Below are positions 23,796 through 31,914 of a stretch of DNA of 33,598 nucleotides, piece after piece. Numbering within the stretch: position 1 is the stretch's first letter; every line of letters starts with the position of its first letter. Origin of the DNA: Oscillospiraceae bacterium (lineage in GTDB: Bacteria; Bacillota; Clostridia; Oscillospirales; Oscillospiraceae); contig SVLT01000021.1 in assembly GCA_015067845.1 (NCBI GenBank), positions 1-33,598 on the forward strand, read 5' to 3'. A program made the position numbers and the translations under genes. The notes beneath the pieces were generated by a model, which made no database searches, had not been told where the DNA came from, and saw only the letters and a program-made list of their open reading frames with translations.

Positions 23796-25147
23796 TCCAG
23801 CTCCATTACGAGTTTCTTGAAATACTGTCCGCGAACCATGAAGTTTTTGAATTGGTCAAAGGCCGCGGATGCCGGGCTCATCAGCACCACATCTCCCGAC
23901 TGAGCCGCCGCAGCGGCGGCGTGCACAGCGGAAGTAAAATCTCCGCAATCCACGATTTCCGGTTTTTCCCCGTCACACTTTTCCACCGCTTCCCGGATCA
24001 ACAGGCTGGTTGCGCCACCCAGGAACAGTTTTTTCACATGGGCGCATATCTCCGGGCCCAGCACATCGTAAGGGATGTGCTTGTCATAGCCACCGGCAAT
24101 GAGGATCACCTTTTCCGGGAAGCTGCGCAGGCCGGCAATGGTACGGCTGGGAGAGGATGCGATGGAATCGTTATAGAACCGCACGCCATCCTTGATCCGC
24201 ACCAGCTCGATGCGATGCTCCACGCCGCCGAAGGTCTTTGCCACGGTTCGGACAGTTTCATCGGACACCAAGCCTTCGACAGCGGCAATGGCCGCCATGT
24301 AATTTTCGGTATTGTGAACACCGGGAATGAGAATATCATTGGCATTCAGCACAGGCGTGCCATCCCGGCAGATCACCCCATCTTGCAGGCACACATTCCC
24401 CTGCCCCAGCCGGGAGAAGCTCTTGGTGGTGCCATTGCCCCGCAAAGGTGCGGTGATGGCATTGTCGGCATTGATGACCAGCACGCCATCCTCGTTCTGG
24501 AAACGGTAGATGTTTTTCTTGGCTTCCACATACTCGTCCATATCCTTGTGGATGTCCAGATGGTTGGGCGCAAGGTTAGTGATCACCGCAACACGGGGGC
24601 TGCTGGTCATGTCCATGAGCTGGAAGGAGCTCAGCTCCACCACAGCCACATCCTCCGCTTTCATCTGACGGGTCAGCGGCAGCAAGGGCGTGCCGATGTT
24701 GCCCCCAAGCCACACGGTTTTTCCCTCCGCTTTCAGCATTTCCGAAATCAGGGTGGTGGTTGTAGTTTTTCCGTCGGAGCCGGTGACGGCAATGATGTCA
24801 CAGGGGCAGACCTCAAAGAAGGCTTCCATTTCCGAGGTGATGACCGCGCCACCGTTGCGAAGGGCGGTTACCGCAGGGCTGTCCGGGTGCATGCCGGGGG
24901 TACGGAACGCCACATCCGCCGTCATGTCCTCATAGAAAGTCTCTCCAAGATACAGCTTGCAGCCCAGCTTTTCCAGTTCCAGCACTTCTGCGTCCAGATT
25001 TTCCCTCTGTGTGCGGTCGCCGCCGCAAACTGTGCAACCGTATTCCAAAAGCAGACGCACCAAGGGACGGTTGCTGACACCCAGGCCCAGCACTGCCACA
25101 GACTTTCCCCGTAATTTTTCAAAATAAGTATCAAAGGGTGTTTTCAT
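23792..25147 (-). CDS. murD: UDP-N-acetylmuramoyl-L-alanine--D-glutamate ligase
   Basis: The protein has 451 residues from the ATG at 25147. It has a Rossmann-like N-domain (SVAVLGLGVSNRPLVRLL), an ATP site AVTGSDGKTTTTTLI, the central LAPNHLDIHKDMDEYVEAK with conserved His, and C-terminal FGGVEHRIELV and YNDSIASSPSRTIAGL. It adds D-glutamate to UDP-MurNAc-Ala in peptidoglycan synthesis. An in-frame GTG at 25156 overlaps the AGGAG ribosome site, so the ATG eight bases after that site is preferred. Linkage of murD to ispD/ispF makes sense, since the isoprenoid route feeds the undecaprenyl carrier. No mraY, murG or ftsW neighbours are present. Confidence 0.96.
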   Translation of the reverse strand: MKTPFDTYFEKLRGKSVAVLGLGVSNRPLVRLLLEYGCTVCGGDRTQRENLDAEVLELEKLGCKLYLGETFYEDMTADVAFRTPGMHPDSPAVTALRNGGAVITSEMEAFFEVCPCDIIAVTGSDGKTTTTTLISEMLKAEGKTVWLGGNIGTPLLPLTRQMKAEDVAVVELSSFQLMDMTSSPRVAVITNLAPNHLDIHKDMDEYVEAKKNIYRFQNEDGVLVINADNAITAPLRGNGTTKSFSRLGQGNVCLQDGVICRDGTPVLNANDILIPGVHNTENYMAAIAAVEGLVSDETVRTVAKTFGGVEHRIELVRIKDGVRFYNDSIASSPSRTIAGLRSFPEKVILIAGGYDKHIPYDVLGPEICAHVKKLFLGGATSLLIREAVEKCDGEKPEIVDCGDFTSAVHAAAAAAQSGDVVLMSPASAAFDQFKNFMVRGQYFKKLVMELE

Positions 25148-25178
25148 ATTCTGCACTCCTCATTTATTGCTTATTTAT

Positions 25179-25207
25179 AGTATATCCCCTATCGCCGGAA
25201 TTTGCAA
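25179..25207 (-). promoter_or_regulatory. Promoter of murD-ispD-ispF
   Basis: On the minus strand TTGCAA (25207-25202) and TATACT (25184-25179) with a 17-base spacer. Its -35 box is only five bases from the -35 box of the divergent rnpB promoter. Confidence 0.65.
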
Positions 25208-25212
25208 GACAT

Positions 25213-25241
25213 TTGACAATTGGCCATCTTTGCAGTACAAT
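25213..25241 (+). promoter_or_regulatory. Promoter of rnpB
   Basis: TTGACA (25213-25218) and TACAAT (25236-25241) with a 17-base spacer. The predicted start, about seven bases later, matches the 5' arm of the RNase P RNA. Confidence 0.8.
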
Positions 25242-25247
25242 ATTTCA

Positions 25248-25602
25248 GCGACCAGGTTGGACAGCCGCGGGCTCATGCCGAAAGGCAGAGCGTGAGGAAA
25301 GTCCGGGCTTCATAGGGCAAGGATAACGGGTAATGCCCGCCGGGGGTGACCCCAGGACAAGTGCAACAGAGATATACCGCCTTGGTGCTTCACGCAACAA
25401 GGTAAGGCTGAAAAGGTGGGGTAAGAGCCCACCCGGCCCATGGAGACATGGGTTTTACGATGTAAACTCTATCCCGAAGCAACACCGTGGAGGAACAGAT
25501 GGCTTGCCCGGCCGTTCCGAGGAGGTGGCTTGATCCTGCAAGTAATTGCAGGACTAGATAGATGGCTGTTTAAACAGAACCCGGCTTATAGACCTGCGTC
25601 GC
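25248..25602 (+). ncRNA. rnpB: RNase P RNA, class A
   Basis: The about 355-base RNA has the conserved blocks of the RNase P catalytic core: GAGGAAAGTCCGGGCTTCAT near the 5' end (CR I), AGAGATATACCGCC, GGTAAGGCTGAAAAGGTGGG, GTAAACTCTATCCCGAAGCA-like sequence (CR IV region), GATAGATGGCTGTTT and the late ACAGAACCCGGCTTATAGAC (CR V). The ends pair as helix P1 (GCGAC...GTCGC). It removes the 5' leader of tRNA precursors with protein RnpA. The presence of a P6/P17-compatible layout and no Bacillus-type P10.1/P5.1 signature was judged by eye only, so class A is likely but not proven. A consensus promoter and a terminator flank it. Confidence 0.97.
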
Positions 25603-25606
25603 ACAT

Positions 25607-25635
25607 AAAAAAGCACCGCTTATGCGGTGCTTTTT
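25607..25635 (+). terminator. Terminator of rnpB
   Basis: Stem AAAAGCACCGC / GCGGTGCTTTT followed by T. It is preceded by A on the other side, so it can also end the convergent zinc-ribbon gene. A near twin lies at 26459-26487. Confidence 0.85.
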
Positions 25636-25638
25636 ATG

Positions 25639-26142
25639 TTATTTTTGGATTTCGCGTCTATTGACTCCGCAGGCACAAGTAGAAACATAACTTGCATTCA
25701 CACGACCACAAGTGCATTTCCAACCACCAGCAGGAACCTTAACTCCATCCAATTCAGCGCTACAAGCCACACAATACCGCGCTCCTGCCGCGTTTTTTGC
25801 ACCGCAGGTCTCGCAGTAGCAACCCCTTTGAGAAACAGGTGTAGCAAATAGCGGTTTCTTCTCCTCAGGTAAATTCTCAGCCGTCATTTTTTCATCAATG
25901 TTGATGATGCGGTCTGTAATTTCACCATAAGCATACAGCCACAGGCCACTACACCAAGATGCAAAACAGCCAAGAGCACCAACAACACCGGCAAGAAATA
26001 GCGTTAAAACAAAGACCCCAACATTATCAGCCGCAATTCCTGCAATCAAAATAATAACTGCCCACAGGATAGACACCGCATAACCAATTTTGACAACAAT
26101 GGATACAAGTTTCTTAATGGATTTACCACAATCCGGATACAT
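25639..26142 (-). CDS. Zinc-ribbon membrane protein of unknown function
   Basis: The 167-residue protein has two hydrophobic segments (about 17-37 and 42-72) near the N-terminus, a short charged linker and two putative zinc-binding clusters. The first has Cys110, Cys113, Cys124 and Cys127 in a zinc-ribbon arrangement; the second has Cys143, Cys145, Cys156 and Cys158 in a tail starting GGWKCTCGR. The metal clusters would lie in the cytoplasm or at the membrane surface. No specific family is recognised. The gene is A+T-richer than its neighbours. Its strong promoter has a perfect palindrome filling the spacer, and a small XRE regulator is transcribed away from it. Confidence 0.85.
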   Translation of the reverse strand: MYPDCGKSIKKLVSIVVKIGYAVSILWAVIILIAGIAADNVGVFVLTLFLAGVVGALGCFASWCSGLWLYAYGEITDRIINIDEKMTAENLPEEKKPLFATPVSQRGCYCETCGAKNAAGARYCVACSAELDGVKVPAGGWKCTCGRVNASYVSTCACGVNRREIQK

Positions 26143-26174
26143 AAAGATTCCCTCTTTCTATATAAGATAGAAAG

Positions 26175-26203
26175 ATTATACCGCAATTTGCGGTATTTGT
26201 CAA
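26175..26203 (-). promoter_or_regulatory. Promoter of the zinc-ribbon gene
   Basis: On the minus strand consensus TTGACA (26203-26198) and TATAAT (26180-26175) with a 17-base spacer almost wholly occupied by the palindrome at 26178-26196. Confidence 0.85.
26178..26196. repeat. Perfect inverted repeat between -35 and -10 (likely XRE operator)
   Basis: ATACCGCAA-T-TTGCGGTAT, 9-base arms around one base. A second half-copy, CAATTTGCGGT, recurs 25 bases further on (26209-26219), just upstream of the XRE gene. The arrangement suggests repression of the zinc-ribbon gene and autoregulation. Confidence 0.7.
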
Positions 26204-26247
26204 TACAACAATTTGCGGTGTGGTATCCTAGTTTTTGAGGTGATGTT

Positions 26248-26460
26248 ATGTATCAGCGAATTCGGGATCTCCGAGAAGACAGAGATCTGAAACAAAAGCA
26301 GCTTGCGGAATACCTGCATTGCTCGCAGCAAGTATACAGCAACTACGAACTGGGTCAGCGGGATATCCCTACCGACTTTTTGATAAAGCTCTCCAATTAC
26401 TACAATGTTTCTGTGGATTATCTTTTGGGCCTCACGAATAATCCCCTGCGTAATAAATAA
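26248..26460 (+). CDS. Small XRE-family repressor
   Basis: The 70-residue protein is a single helix-turn-helix domain. It reads IRDLREDRDLKQKQLAEYL, then recognition helix SQQVYSNYELGQRDIP and a C-terminal helix ending DYLLGLTNNP, the usual form of phage-type or accessory-gene XRE regulators. The ATG has GAGGTG 5 bases upstream. It is divergent from the zinc-ribbon membrane gene, with inverted and direct CAATTTGCGGT repeats between them. No ligand domain is present, so control may be by concentration only or by a partner. A terminator follows the stop immediately. Confidence 0.93.
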   Translation: MYQRIRDLREDRDLKQKQLAEYLHCSQQVYSNYELGQRDIPTDFLIKLSNYYNVSVDYLLGLTNNPLRNK

Positions 26461-26487
26461 GCACCGCTCTTGCGAGCGGTGCTTTTT
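26459..26487 (+). terminator. Terminator of the XRE gene
   Basis: Stem AAGCACCGCTC / GAGCGGTGCTT with a four-base loop and a T run. It shares AAGCACCGCT with the rnpB terminator. Confidence 0.85.
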
Positions 26488-26510
26488 GCTTTGTAGAAGT
26501 GCCGCTAACG

Positions 26511-26660
26511 CCTTCTCCTCGAGGAGAAGGTGCCGAGCGTACGCGAGGCGGATGTGGTGGTGTCGCCTTTGGCGACAATTCCACATTAACGACTGTTTCA
26601 CAGTCTACACCACATCAGTCAAAAATCAAAGATTTTTGCCAGCTTCTCCTCAAGGAGAAG
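26511..26660. repeat. Structured intergenic repeat with nested palindromes
   Basis: The stretch opens with a perfect 20-base palindrome CCTTCTCCTCGAGGAGAAGG (26511-26530) and closes with CTTCTCCTCAAGGAGAAG (26643-26660). Inside lie GATGTGGTG (26551-26559) with its complement CACCACATC (26609-26617), and TGTCGCC/GGCGACA (26561-26577). The nested order suggests a folded element or a small non-autonomous mobile repeat. It ends five bases before the gdhA stop codon and may serve as its transcript end. No gene is seen here. Confidence 0.6.
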
Positions 26661-26664
26661 CCTT

Positions 26665-28014
<1,350 letters not shown>

Positions 28015-28046
28015 TCAAAAATTGCATTTTTTGAAATAATAAAGAC

Positions 28047-28075
28047 ATTTTACCACGAGTGGTGGACAAATGCAA
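28047..28075 (-). promoter_or_regulatory. Promoter of gdhA
   Basis: On the minus strand TTGCAT (28075-28070) and TAAAAT (28052-28047) with a 17-base spacer that contains CCAC-CACTC-GTGG, a short inverted repeat that could bind a regulator. Confidence 0.65.
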
Positions 28076-28112
28076 GAAAATACGAAAGAAAATCTAAAAA
28101 ATCCTGCATAAA

Positions 28113-28138
28113 AATGAGAGGGCAAACGCCCCCTCATT
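28113..28138 (-). terminator. Terminator of the ECF-S/methyltransferase operon
   Basis: Minus-strand stem AATGAGGGGGC / GCCCTCTCATT (one G.U pair) followed by TTTT, just after the methyltransferase stop. Confidence 0.8.
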
Positions 28139-28141
28139 GGT

Positions 28142-28717
28142 TTATTTTGTACCGCACACCGCGTACATCTTATCATCCGAGATTTTTTCAGTAACGGTCA
28201 CATACTTTGCGAAGATTTCCGCCAAGGCATCTTCGTGCATCAGTCCCACGGAAACCTTGCTTGCCGTGCCCTCGTGATGACGGTCGATCTGGGCCCGGCT
28301 CATGCCGTGGGCTACCGTCAGCATTCCGCCGGGTTTCAGCAAATTACTCAGCACCTTAATCAGTTTTTCCGGATCCGGAAAATGGGGAAAGGCGTTGTAA
28401 ACGACGATGCAGTCAAATTTCTTGCCGAAATTCGCTGTTTCCACATCTCCGCAAACCACCTGCACCTCCGGGAATTTACTTTGGGCGATCCTTGCCATTT
28501 CCGGAGAAATGTCGATGGCTGTCAGAGAGCCCACATTTCTCGCCAAATAGTCAGGAAACAGCACGCCCGTTCCGCAGGCCACATCCAAAACATCCGCGCC
28601 ATTCTTAATTCCGGCAATATCCAGAATTTTGTTGATGATACCATCATCCCGGATCATGTCCGCATCCCAGTCAGGTGCAAGACGGTCAAAAAAGGTGATT
28701 ACATCCTGCTTATTCAT
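28142..28717 (-). CDS. Class I SAM-dependent methyltransferase
   Basis: The 191-residue protein has the Rossmann methyltransferase core. Motif I is VLDVACGTGVLFPDYL, motif II is LTAIDISPEMA, an acidic VVCGDVET follows, then the motif IV-like FDCIVVYNAFPHFPDPEKLI and LLKPGGMLTVAHG. The start FFDRLAPDWDADM is typical of UbiE/small-molecule methyltransferases. The substrate is unknown. The ATG overlaps the end of the ECF-S gene by 8 bases, so they are expressed together; the enzyme may modify the compound brought in by that transporter, which is an inference. Confidence 0.92.
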   Translation of the reverse strand: MNKQDVITFFDRLAPDWDADMIRDDGIINKILDIAGIKNGADVLDVACGTGVLFPDYLARNVGSLTAIDISPEMARIAQSKFPEVQVVCGDVETANFGKKFDCIVVYNAFPHFPDPEKLIKVLSNLLKPGGMLTVAHGMSRAQIDRHHEGTASKVSVGLMHEDALAEIFAKYVTVTEKISDDKMYAVCGTK

Positions 28718-29261
28718 GGCTCACTTCCTTGGGATAGCGGGTAGGAATCAGTTTAGCCCGGGTCAGAGCAAACACGACCATTGGCATCAGAATCAACTGA
28801 ATGGCAATACCGGGGATTCCTGTGACCAGGGAAGTCGTTACCCACGCAAAGGGCGCAACGCCGGGAGTGAAGATCCAGGCCTTGGCAAATCCTGCCACTA
28901 CCCGGCCAACCACCATGGCAGACACAAGGCTGATGTACAAATCAGCAACCGCATGCTTGGTATGTACATGGCGCATCAGCATGCCTGTGACAAAACCGTA
29001 AGAACAGCATTCCACCATCATAGACGGCAGCATTGCCGCCGGAGGCATACCGGTGATCAGGCTGGAAATCAGCGGGCCGATGAGACCGCAGACACCGCCA
29101 TAGGGCCATCCGCAAATCAGTCCGCACAGTAGCACCGGGATGTGCATGGGCAGAAAGATCGTTCCTGCATTGGGAACGGAATGAAACGCCATGGGCAGCA
29201 CCAAACAAAGCGCAGCGCACACAGCGGTAAAGACCAATTTTTTCACAGGGGTCAGCTTCAT
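28710..29261 (-). CDS. ECF transporter S component
   Basis: From the ATG at 29261 the protein has 183 residues and about six helices. The pattern is KKLVFTAVCAALCLVLPMAF, then GTIFLPMHIPVLLCGLICGW, GLIGPLISSLITGMPP and MMVECCSYGFVTGML, characteristic of a widespread ECF S-component group. Such subunits bind a vitamin or related compound and use a shared ECF energising module, not present here. A longer reading upstream of this ATG lacks a ribosome site, whereas GGAGG lies 7 bases before the chosen start. It is cotranscribed with the methyltransferase. The ligand cannot be assigned, and no riboswitch was recognised in the short leader. Confidence 0.88.
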   Translation of the reverse strand: MKLTPVKKLVFTAVCAALCLVLPMAFHSVPNAGTIFLPMHIPVLLCGLICGWPYGGVCGLIGPLISSLITGMPPAAMLPSMMVECCSYGFVTGMLMRHVHTKHAVADLYISLVSAMVVGRVVAGFAKAWIFTPGVAPFAWVTTSLVTGIPGIAIQLILMPMVVFALTRAKLIPTRYPKEVSHE

Positions 29262-29291
29262 AATATATCCTCCTTGGATTTGTTTTTTCCA

Positions 29292-29320
29292 ATTATAATA
29301 CAGGAAAATCCCCATTTGAA
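29292..29320 (-). promoter_or_regulatory. Promoter of the ECF-S/methyltransferase operon
   Basis: On the minus strand TTCAAA (29320-29315) and TATAAT (29297-29292) with a 17-base spacer. Confidence 0.55.
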
Positions 29321-29363
29321 GCCCCCCTGGGGGATGAAATGTTGAAAATTATATAAAATCGTT

Positions 29364-29490
29364 GTCATTGCGAGGAATCGCCACAGGCGGTGACGTGGCA
29401 ATCTCCTGGTAGGATTCATCGAAAATGCACACAGAACAAACATCCTACCGGGAGATTCCCACGTCGGGCTTACGCCCTCCTCGGAATGAC
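29364..29490. repeat. Palindromic repeat element (GTCATTGCGAGGA type)
   Basis: About 50-base imperfect inverted arms, starting GTCATTGCGAGGA at 29364 and ending TCCTCGGAATGAC at 29490, meet around a short AT-rich centre. Inner arm parts include GACGTGGCAATCTCC and GGAGATTCCCACGTC. This core is known as a recurrent intergenic repeat in many bacteria. It carries no gene, so it is a non-autonomous or structural element. It lies between the ECF-S promoter and the P-II operon terminator. Confidence 0.8.
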
Positions 29491-29515
29491 ACTTTTTCGA
29501 TGGTTTTGCGCGTAA

Positions 29516-29541
29516 AAAGGCCGCTGCGAGCAGCGGCCTTT
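29516..29541 (-). terminator. Terminator of the DUF1538/P-II operon
   Basis: Stem AAAGGCCGCTGC / GCAGCGGCCTTT with a tight loop, directly after the second P-II-like gene and followed by T on the minus strand. Confidence 0.85.
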
Positions 29542-29544
29542 GGG

Positions 29545-29886
29545 TTACTGATCCTGTTGTTTCAGGGCATCCGCCGGTACCAGTCCGGCCACATCGGATA
29601 CAGGCAACGCAAAGGCAATGCCCTTCGCCTTCTTCGCCATATCCATCTCCTTATAAAGGGCGTTGAAGATCTGGTCGCGGACATCCTTTTCCACCACCAT
29701 CATGAGGATTTCCTTCTCCGCATGGAGGGTGATCCCAAAGAAAGCAGCGGCTTCCTCCCGCAACACACCGCGGGCATTGAGGATGGTGCCGCCCCGGGCG
29801 CCATTTTCCCGGGCCACCGCCATGGCCTCCTCCGCATAGCCGGAATCCACGATGGCGAAAATAACTTCGTGATTATTGGTTGTCAT
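29545..29886 (-). CDS. P-II family signal protein, second copy
   Basis: The 113-residue protein has the P-II ferredoxin-like fold pattern: EVIFAIVDSGYAEEAMAVARENGARGGTILNARG, then an acidic T-loop-like stretch with FFGITLHAEKEILMMVV and the end KGIAFALPVSDVAGL. The RGGTILNARG motif corresponds to the RGATVLHARG-like strand of GlnB relatives. The classic uridylylation tyrosine motif is not seen. It overlaps the first P-II-like gene as ATGA. It probably binds an adenine nucleotide or 2-oxoglutarate and gates the DUF1538 membrane protein of the same operon, which is inferred from context. Confidence 0.88.
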   Translation of the reverse strand: MTTNNHEVIFAIVDSGYAEEAMAVARENGARGGTILNARGVLREEAAAFFGITLHAEKEILMMVVEKDVRDQIFNALYKEMDMAKKAKGIAFALPVSDVAGLVPADALKQQDQ

Positions 29887-30257
29887 GGTTGTTCCCCTCT
29901 CATATAGCGGTTATTGCTTAAAAACTGGTAGGTATTCACACCGATCACACTGCTCAGCGGTACCGCAAAGGCAAAGCCCTTGCCGTTTTTAATGGTAGTA
30001 AACTTCCCTTCCAGGCACTTCATAACCTCGTTCATCCGATCCTCCCGGACGACGCTGAGCAACACAGCCTTATGGATGTTCAGACCCAGCATATCGATCA
30101 GCTCGGATTTCGCTGTGCCCAGGCCGGGCATGATCATTTGGCAGTTGACCTCAAACTGGCTCAGCACATCCTGGTAGAACTCTGCCTTGGGGCGGTCAAC
30201 TACTGTAAAAAGGAGCTTTAATTTTCTGATATCGGATCCATTTACATTGTTCGGCAT
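29883..30257 (-). CDS. P-II family signal protein, first copy
   Basis: The 124-residue protein is a more divergent P-II relative: LKLLFTVVDRPKAEFYQDVLSQFEVNCQMIMPGLGTAKSELIDMLG, followed by KAVLLSVVREDRMNEVMKCLEGKF and the closing KGFAFAVPLSSVIGV. The ending K-G-x-A-F-A-x-P-x-S-x-V is shared with the second copy, so the two are distant paralogues that may form a mixed trimer. GGAGGA lies 6 bases before the ATG, 12 bases after the DUF1538 gene. No modification tyrosine is apparent. Confidence 0.82.
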   Translation of the reverse strand: MPNNVNGSDIRKLKLLFTVVDRPKAEFYQDVLSQFEVNCQMIMPGLGTAKSELIDMLGLNIHKAVLLSVVREDRMNEVMKCLEGKFTTIKNGKGFAFAVPLSSVIGVNTYQFLSNNRYMRGEQP

Positions 30258-30269
30258 CGATACTCCTCC

Positions 30270-31793
30270 TTACATAAAGTTGATGATCTGCTGATCGTCC
30301 GCATCCAAAATTCGCTTCATGGCTCGGCGTTCGCGGACGCGCTGAGAAATCACGGACTTGAAGCCCAGCAGCTGAATGGTGATCAGCGGGGTCATGGCAA
30401 CCAAGGCCACCACGCCAAAAGCATCCCGCAGTACCGCATCCGAACCCTGGATCGCCACGCATATGCCCGTTACAAAGGGCAAAATGAAGGTGGAAGTCAT
30501 GGGGCCGCTGGCAACGCCACCGGAGTCGAAAGCGATGGCTGTATACACCGGCGGCACAAACAAGGACAGCGCCAGGGAGATGAAATAGCCGGGAATGACA
30601 TAGTAGACCAGAGAAAAATCAAAAATGATCCGGATCACCGACAGGGCGATGGATGCGCCCACGCCGATGCACAGGCCGGTCATCAGCGACCGCTTGGAAA
30701 CCGCGCCGCTGGTTACATCGTCCACCTGAGCATTCAACACATGGATGGCGGGCTCGGCCAAAACCACCAGCACGCCCATGACCAACCCCAATACCACCAA
30801 CAAAGCAGGATGAACCGCTGCCAACTGCGTTCCCAGCTTATAGCCTATGGGCATAAAGCCAACACTCACGCCGGTGAGGAACATGACCAATCCCACATAT
30901 GTGAAGACTACGCCAAGGGCAATTTTGATCAAACGCCTTTTAGGCAATTTCAAGAATAGCGCCTGGCAAATGCCAAAGAACAGCACGATCATGCCCAAAG
31001 CAATGGCAACTTCCTTTGCAGTATGGGCCGCAGTATGAAGATAGCTTTCCAAAATATCGCCATCGGCAGCATAATCCGGCACAGTATAACTGAGGTTATT
31101 GTTGGTGAATGCGCCCAGAAGCAACACCGCCAAAATCGGGCCGATAGAGCAGAGGGCAACCATACCAAAGCTGTTTTCCTGGGAGCGATGGTCGCCCAAA
31201 ACGCCCGAAATACCCACGCACAACGCCATCAAAAACGGCACGGTGATGGGGCCGGTGGTCACGCCGCCGGAATCGAAAGCCAAGGGCAGCAAATTCATAT
31301 TGCCATTGACCACCAGCAACAGTGCCGCCGCAAACAGCAGCATATAAAACAGCATCAGAATATTGGATAATTGCCTGCGGAATACGATACGCAGTACCGC
31401 TATCACCAAAAAAGCGCCAACGCCCAGGCCTACTGCATAAATCAGCATCGTTCCGTTCATAACGGAGCTTACCTGACTGGCCAGCACCTGCAAGTCCGGC
31501 TCTGCAATGGTGATCAGCAGGCCCAGCACGAAACAGGAAACCAGCAACAGACCCAGCTTGCGCTGTTTGGACAGGCCGGAACCCACATAAGTACCCATGG
31601 GGGTCATAGCCAGGTCTGCACCCAGGCCGAACAGACCCAAGCCCAAAATCAGCATCACCGCGCTGATGGAAAACGTTAGCAGTTCCGTTCCGGATAAGTT
31701 AAACCAGGGTGTCAAGGCTAACAGGTAGACGATCAAGGTAATGGGAAGCGCTGAAAGCAGCGATTCTTTGATTTTTACGTATAATTCCTTCAA
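30270..31793 (-). CDS. DUF1538 membrane protein, two-domain
   Basis: The 507-residue protein has about 12-14 membrane segments arranged as two related halves. Each half has a region like GLGLFGLGADLAMTPMGTYVG / GVSVGFMPIGYKLG, then ITIAEPDLQVLASQV / VVLAEPAIHVLNAQVDDV, and FDSGGVTTGPITVPF / FDSGGVASGPMTSTF. The paired FDSGGV motifs suggest a pseudo-symmetric transporter. The function of DUF1538 is unknown. The start is TTG at 31793 with AGGTG about 8 bases upstream; the ATG at 31800 is out of frame. It heads an operon with two P-II-like genes, which suggests transport gated by nitrogen or energy state. Confidence 0.92.
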   Translation of the reverse strand: MKELYVKIKESLLSALPITLIVYLLALTPWFNLSGTELLTFSISAVMLILGLGLFGLGADLAMTPMGTYVGSGLSKQRKLGLLLVSCFVLGLLITIAEPDLQVLASQVSSVMNGTMLIYAVGLGVGAFLVIAVLRIVFRRQLSNILMLFYMLLFAAALLLVVNGNMNLLPLAFDSGGVTTGPITVPFLMALCVGISGVLGDHRSQENSFGMVALCSIGPILAVLLLGAFTNNNLSYTVPDYAADGDILESYLHTAAHTAKEVAIALGMIVLFFGICQALFLKLPKRRLIKIALGVVFTYVGLVMFLTGVSVGFMPIGYKLGTQLAAVHPALLVVLGLVMGVLVVLAEPAIHVLNAQVDDVTSGAVSKRSLMTGLCIGVGASIALSVIRIIFDFSLVYYVIPGYFISLALSLFVPPVYTAIAFDSGGVASGPMTSTFILPFVTGICVAIQGSDAVLRDAFGVVALVAMTPLITIQLLGFKSVISQRVRERRAMKRILDADDQQIINFM

Positions 31794-31831
31794 AATTCAT
31801 CACCTTTCTCGAAATATCATATGTTTCTATC

Positions 31832-31860
31832 ATTGTACCATAACAGTACAAGAAAACCAA
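31832..31860 (-). promoter_or_regulatory. Promoter of the DUF1538/P-II operon
   Basis: On the minus strand TTGGTT (31860-31855) and TACAAT (31837-31832) with a 17-base spacer. Confidence 0.5.
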
Positions 31861-31887
31861 CAGAAAAATGTGAACAATATGAAAAAT

Positions 31888-31909
31888 CCCCCGAGCCGAA
31901 GCTCGGGGG
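31888..31909 (-). terminator. Terminator of the transglutaminase-like gene
   Basis: Stem CCCCCGAGC / GCTCGGGGG with a CGAA loop and a following T run on the minus strand. The 29 bases at 31881-31909 are identical to those at 32960-32988. Confidence 0.88.
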
Positions 31910-31914
31910 TATGA

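Noticed and set aside
23672..25114. Long + strand frame opposite murD/ispD
   Set aside because: Rich in His/Gln with no domain, while the minus strand carries complete MurD and IspD motifs.
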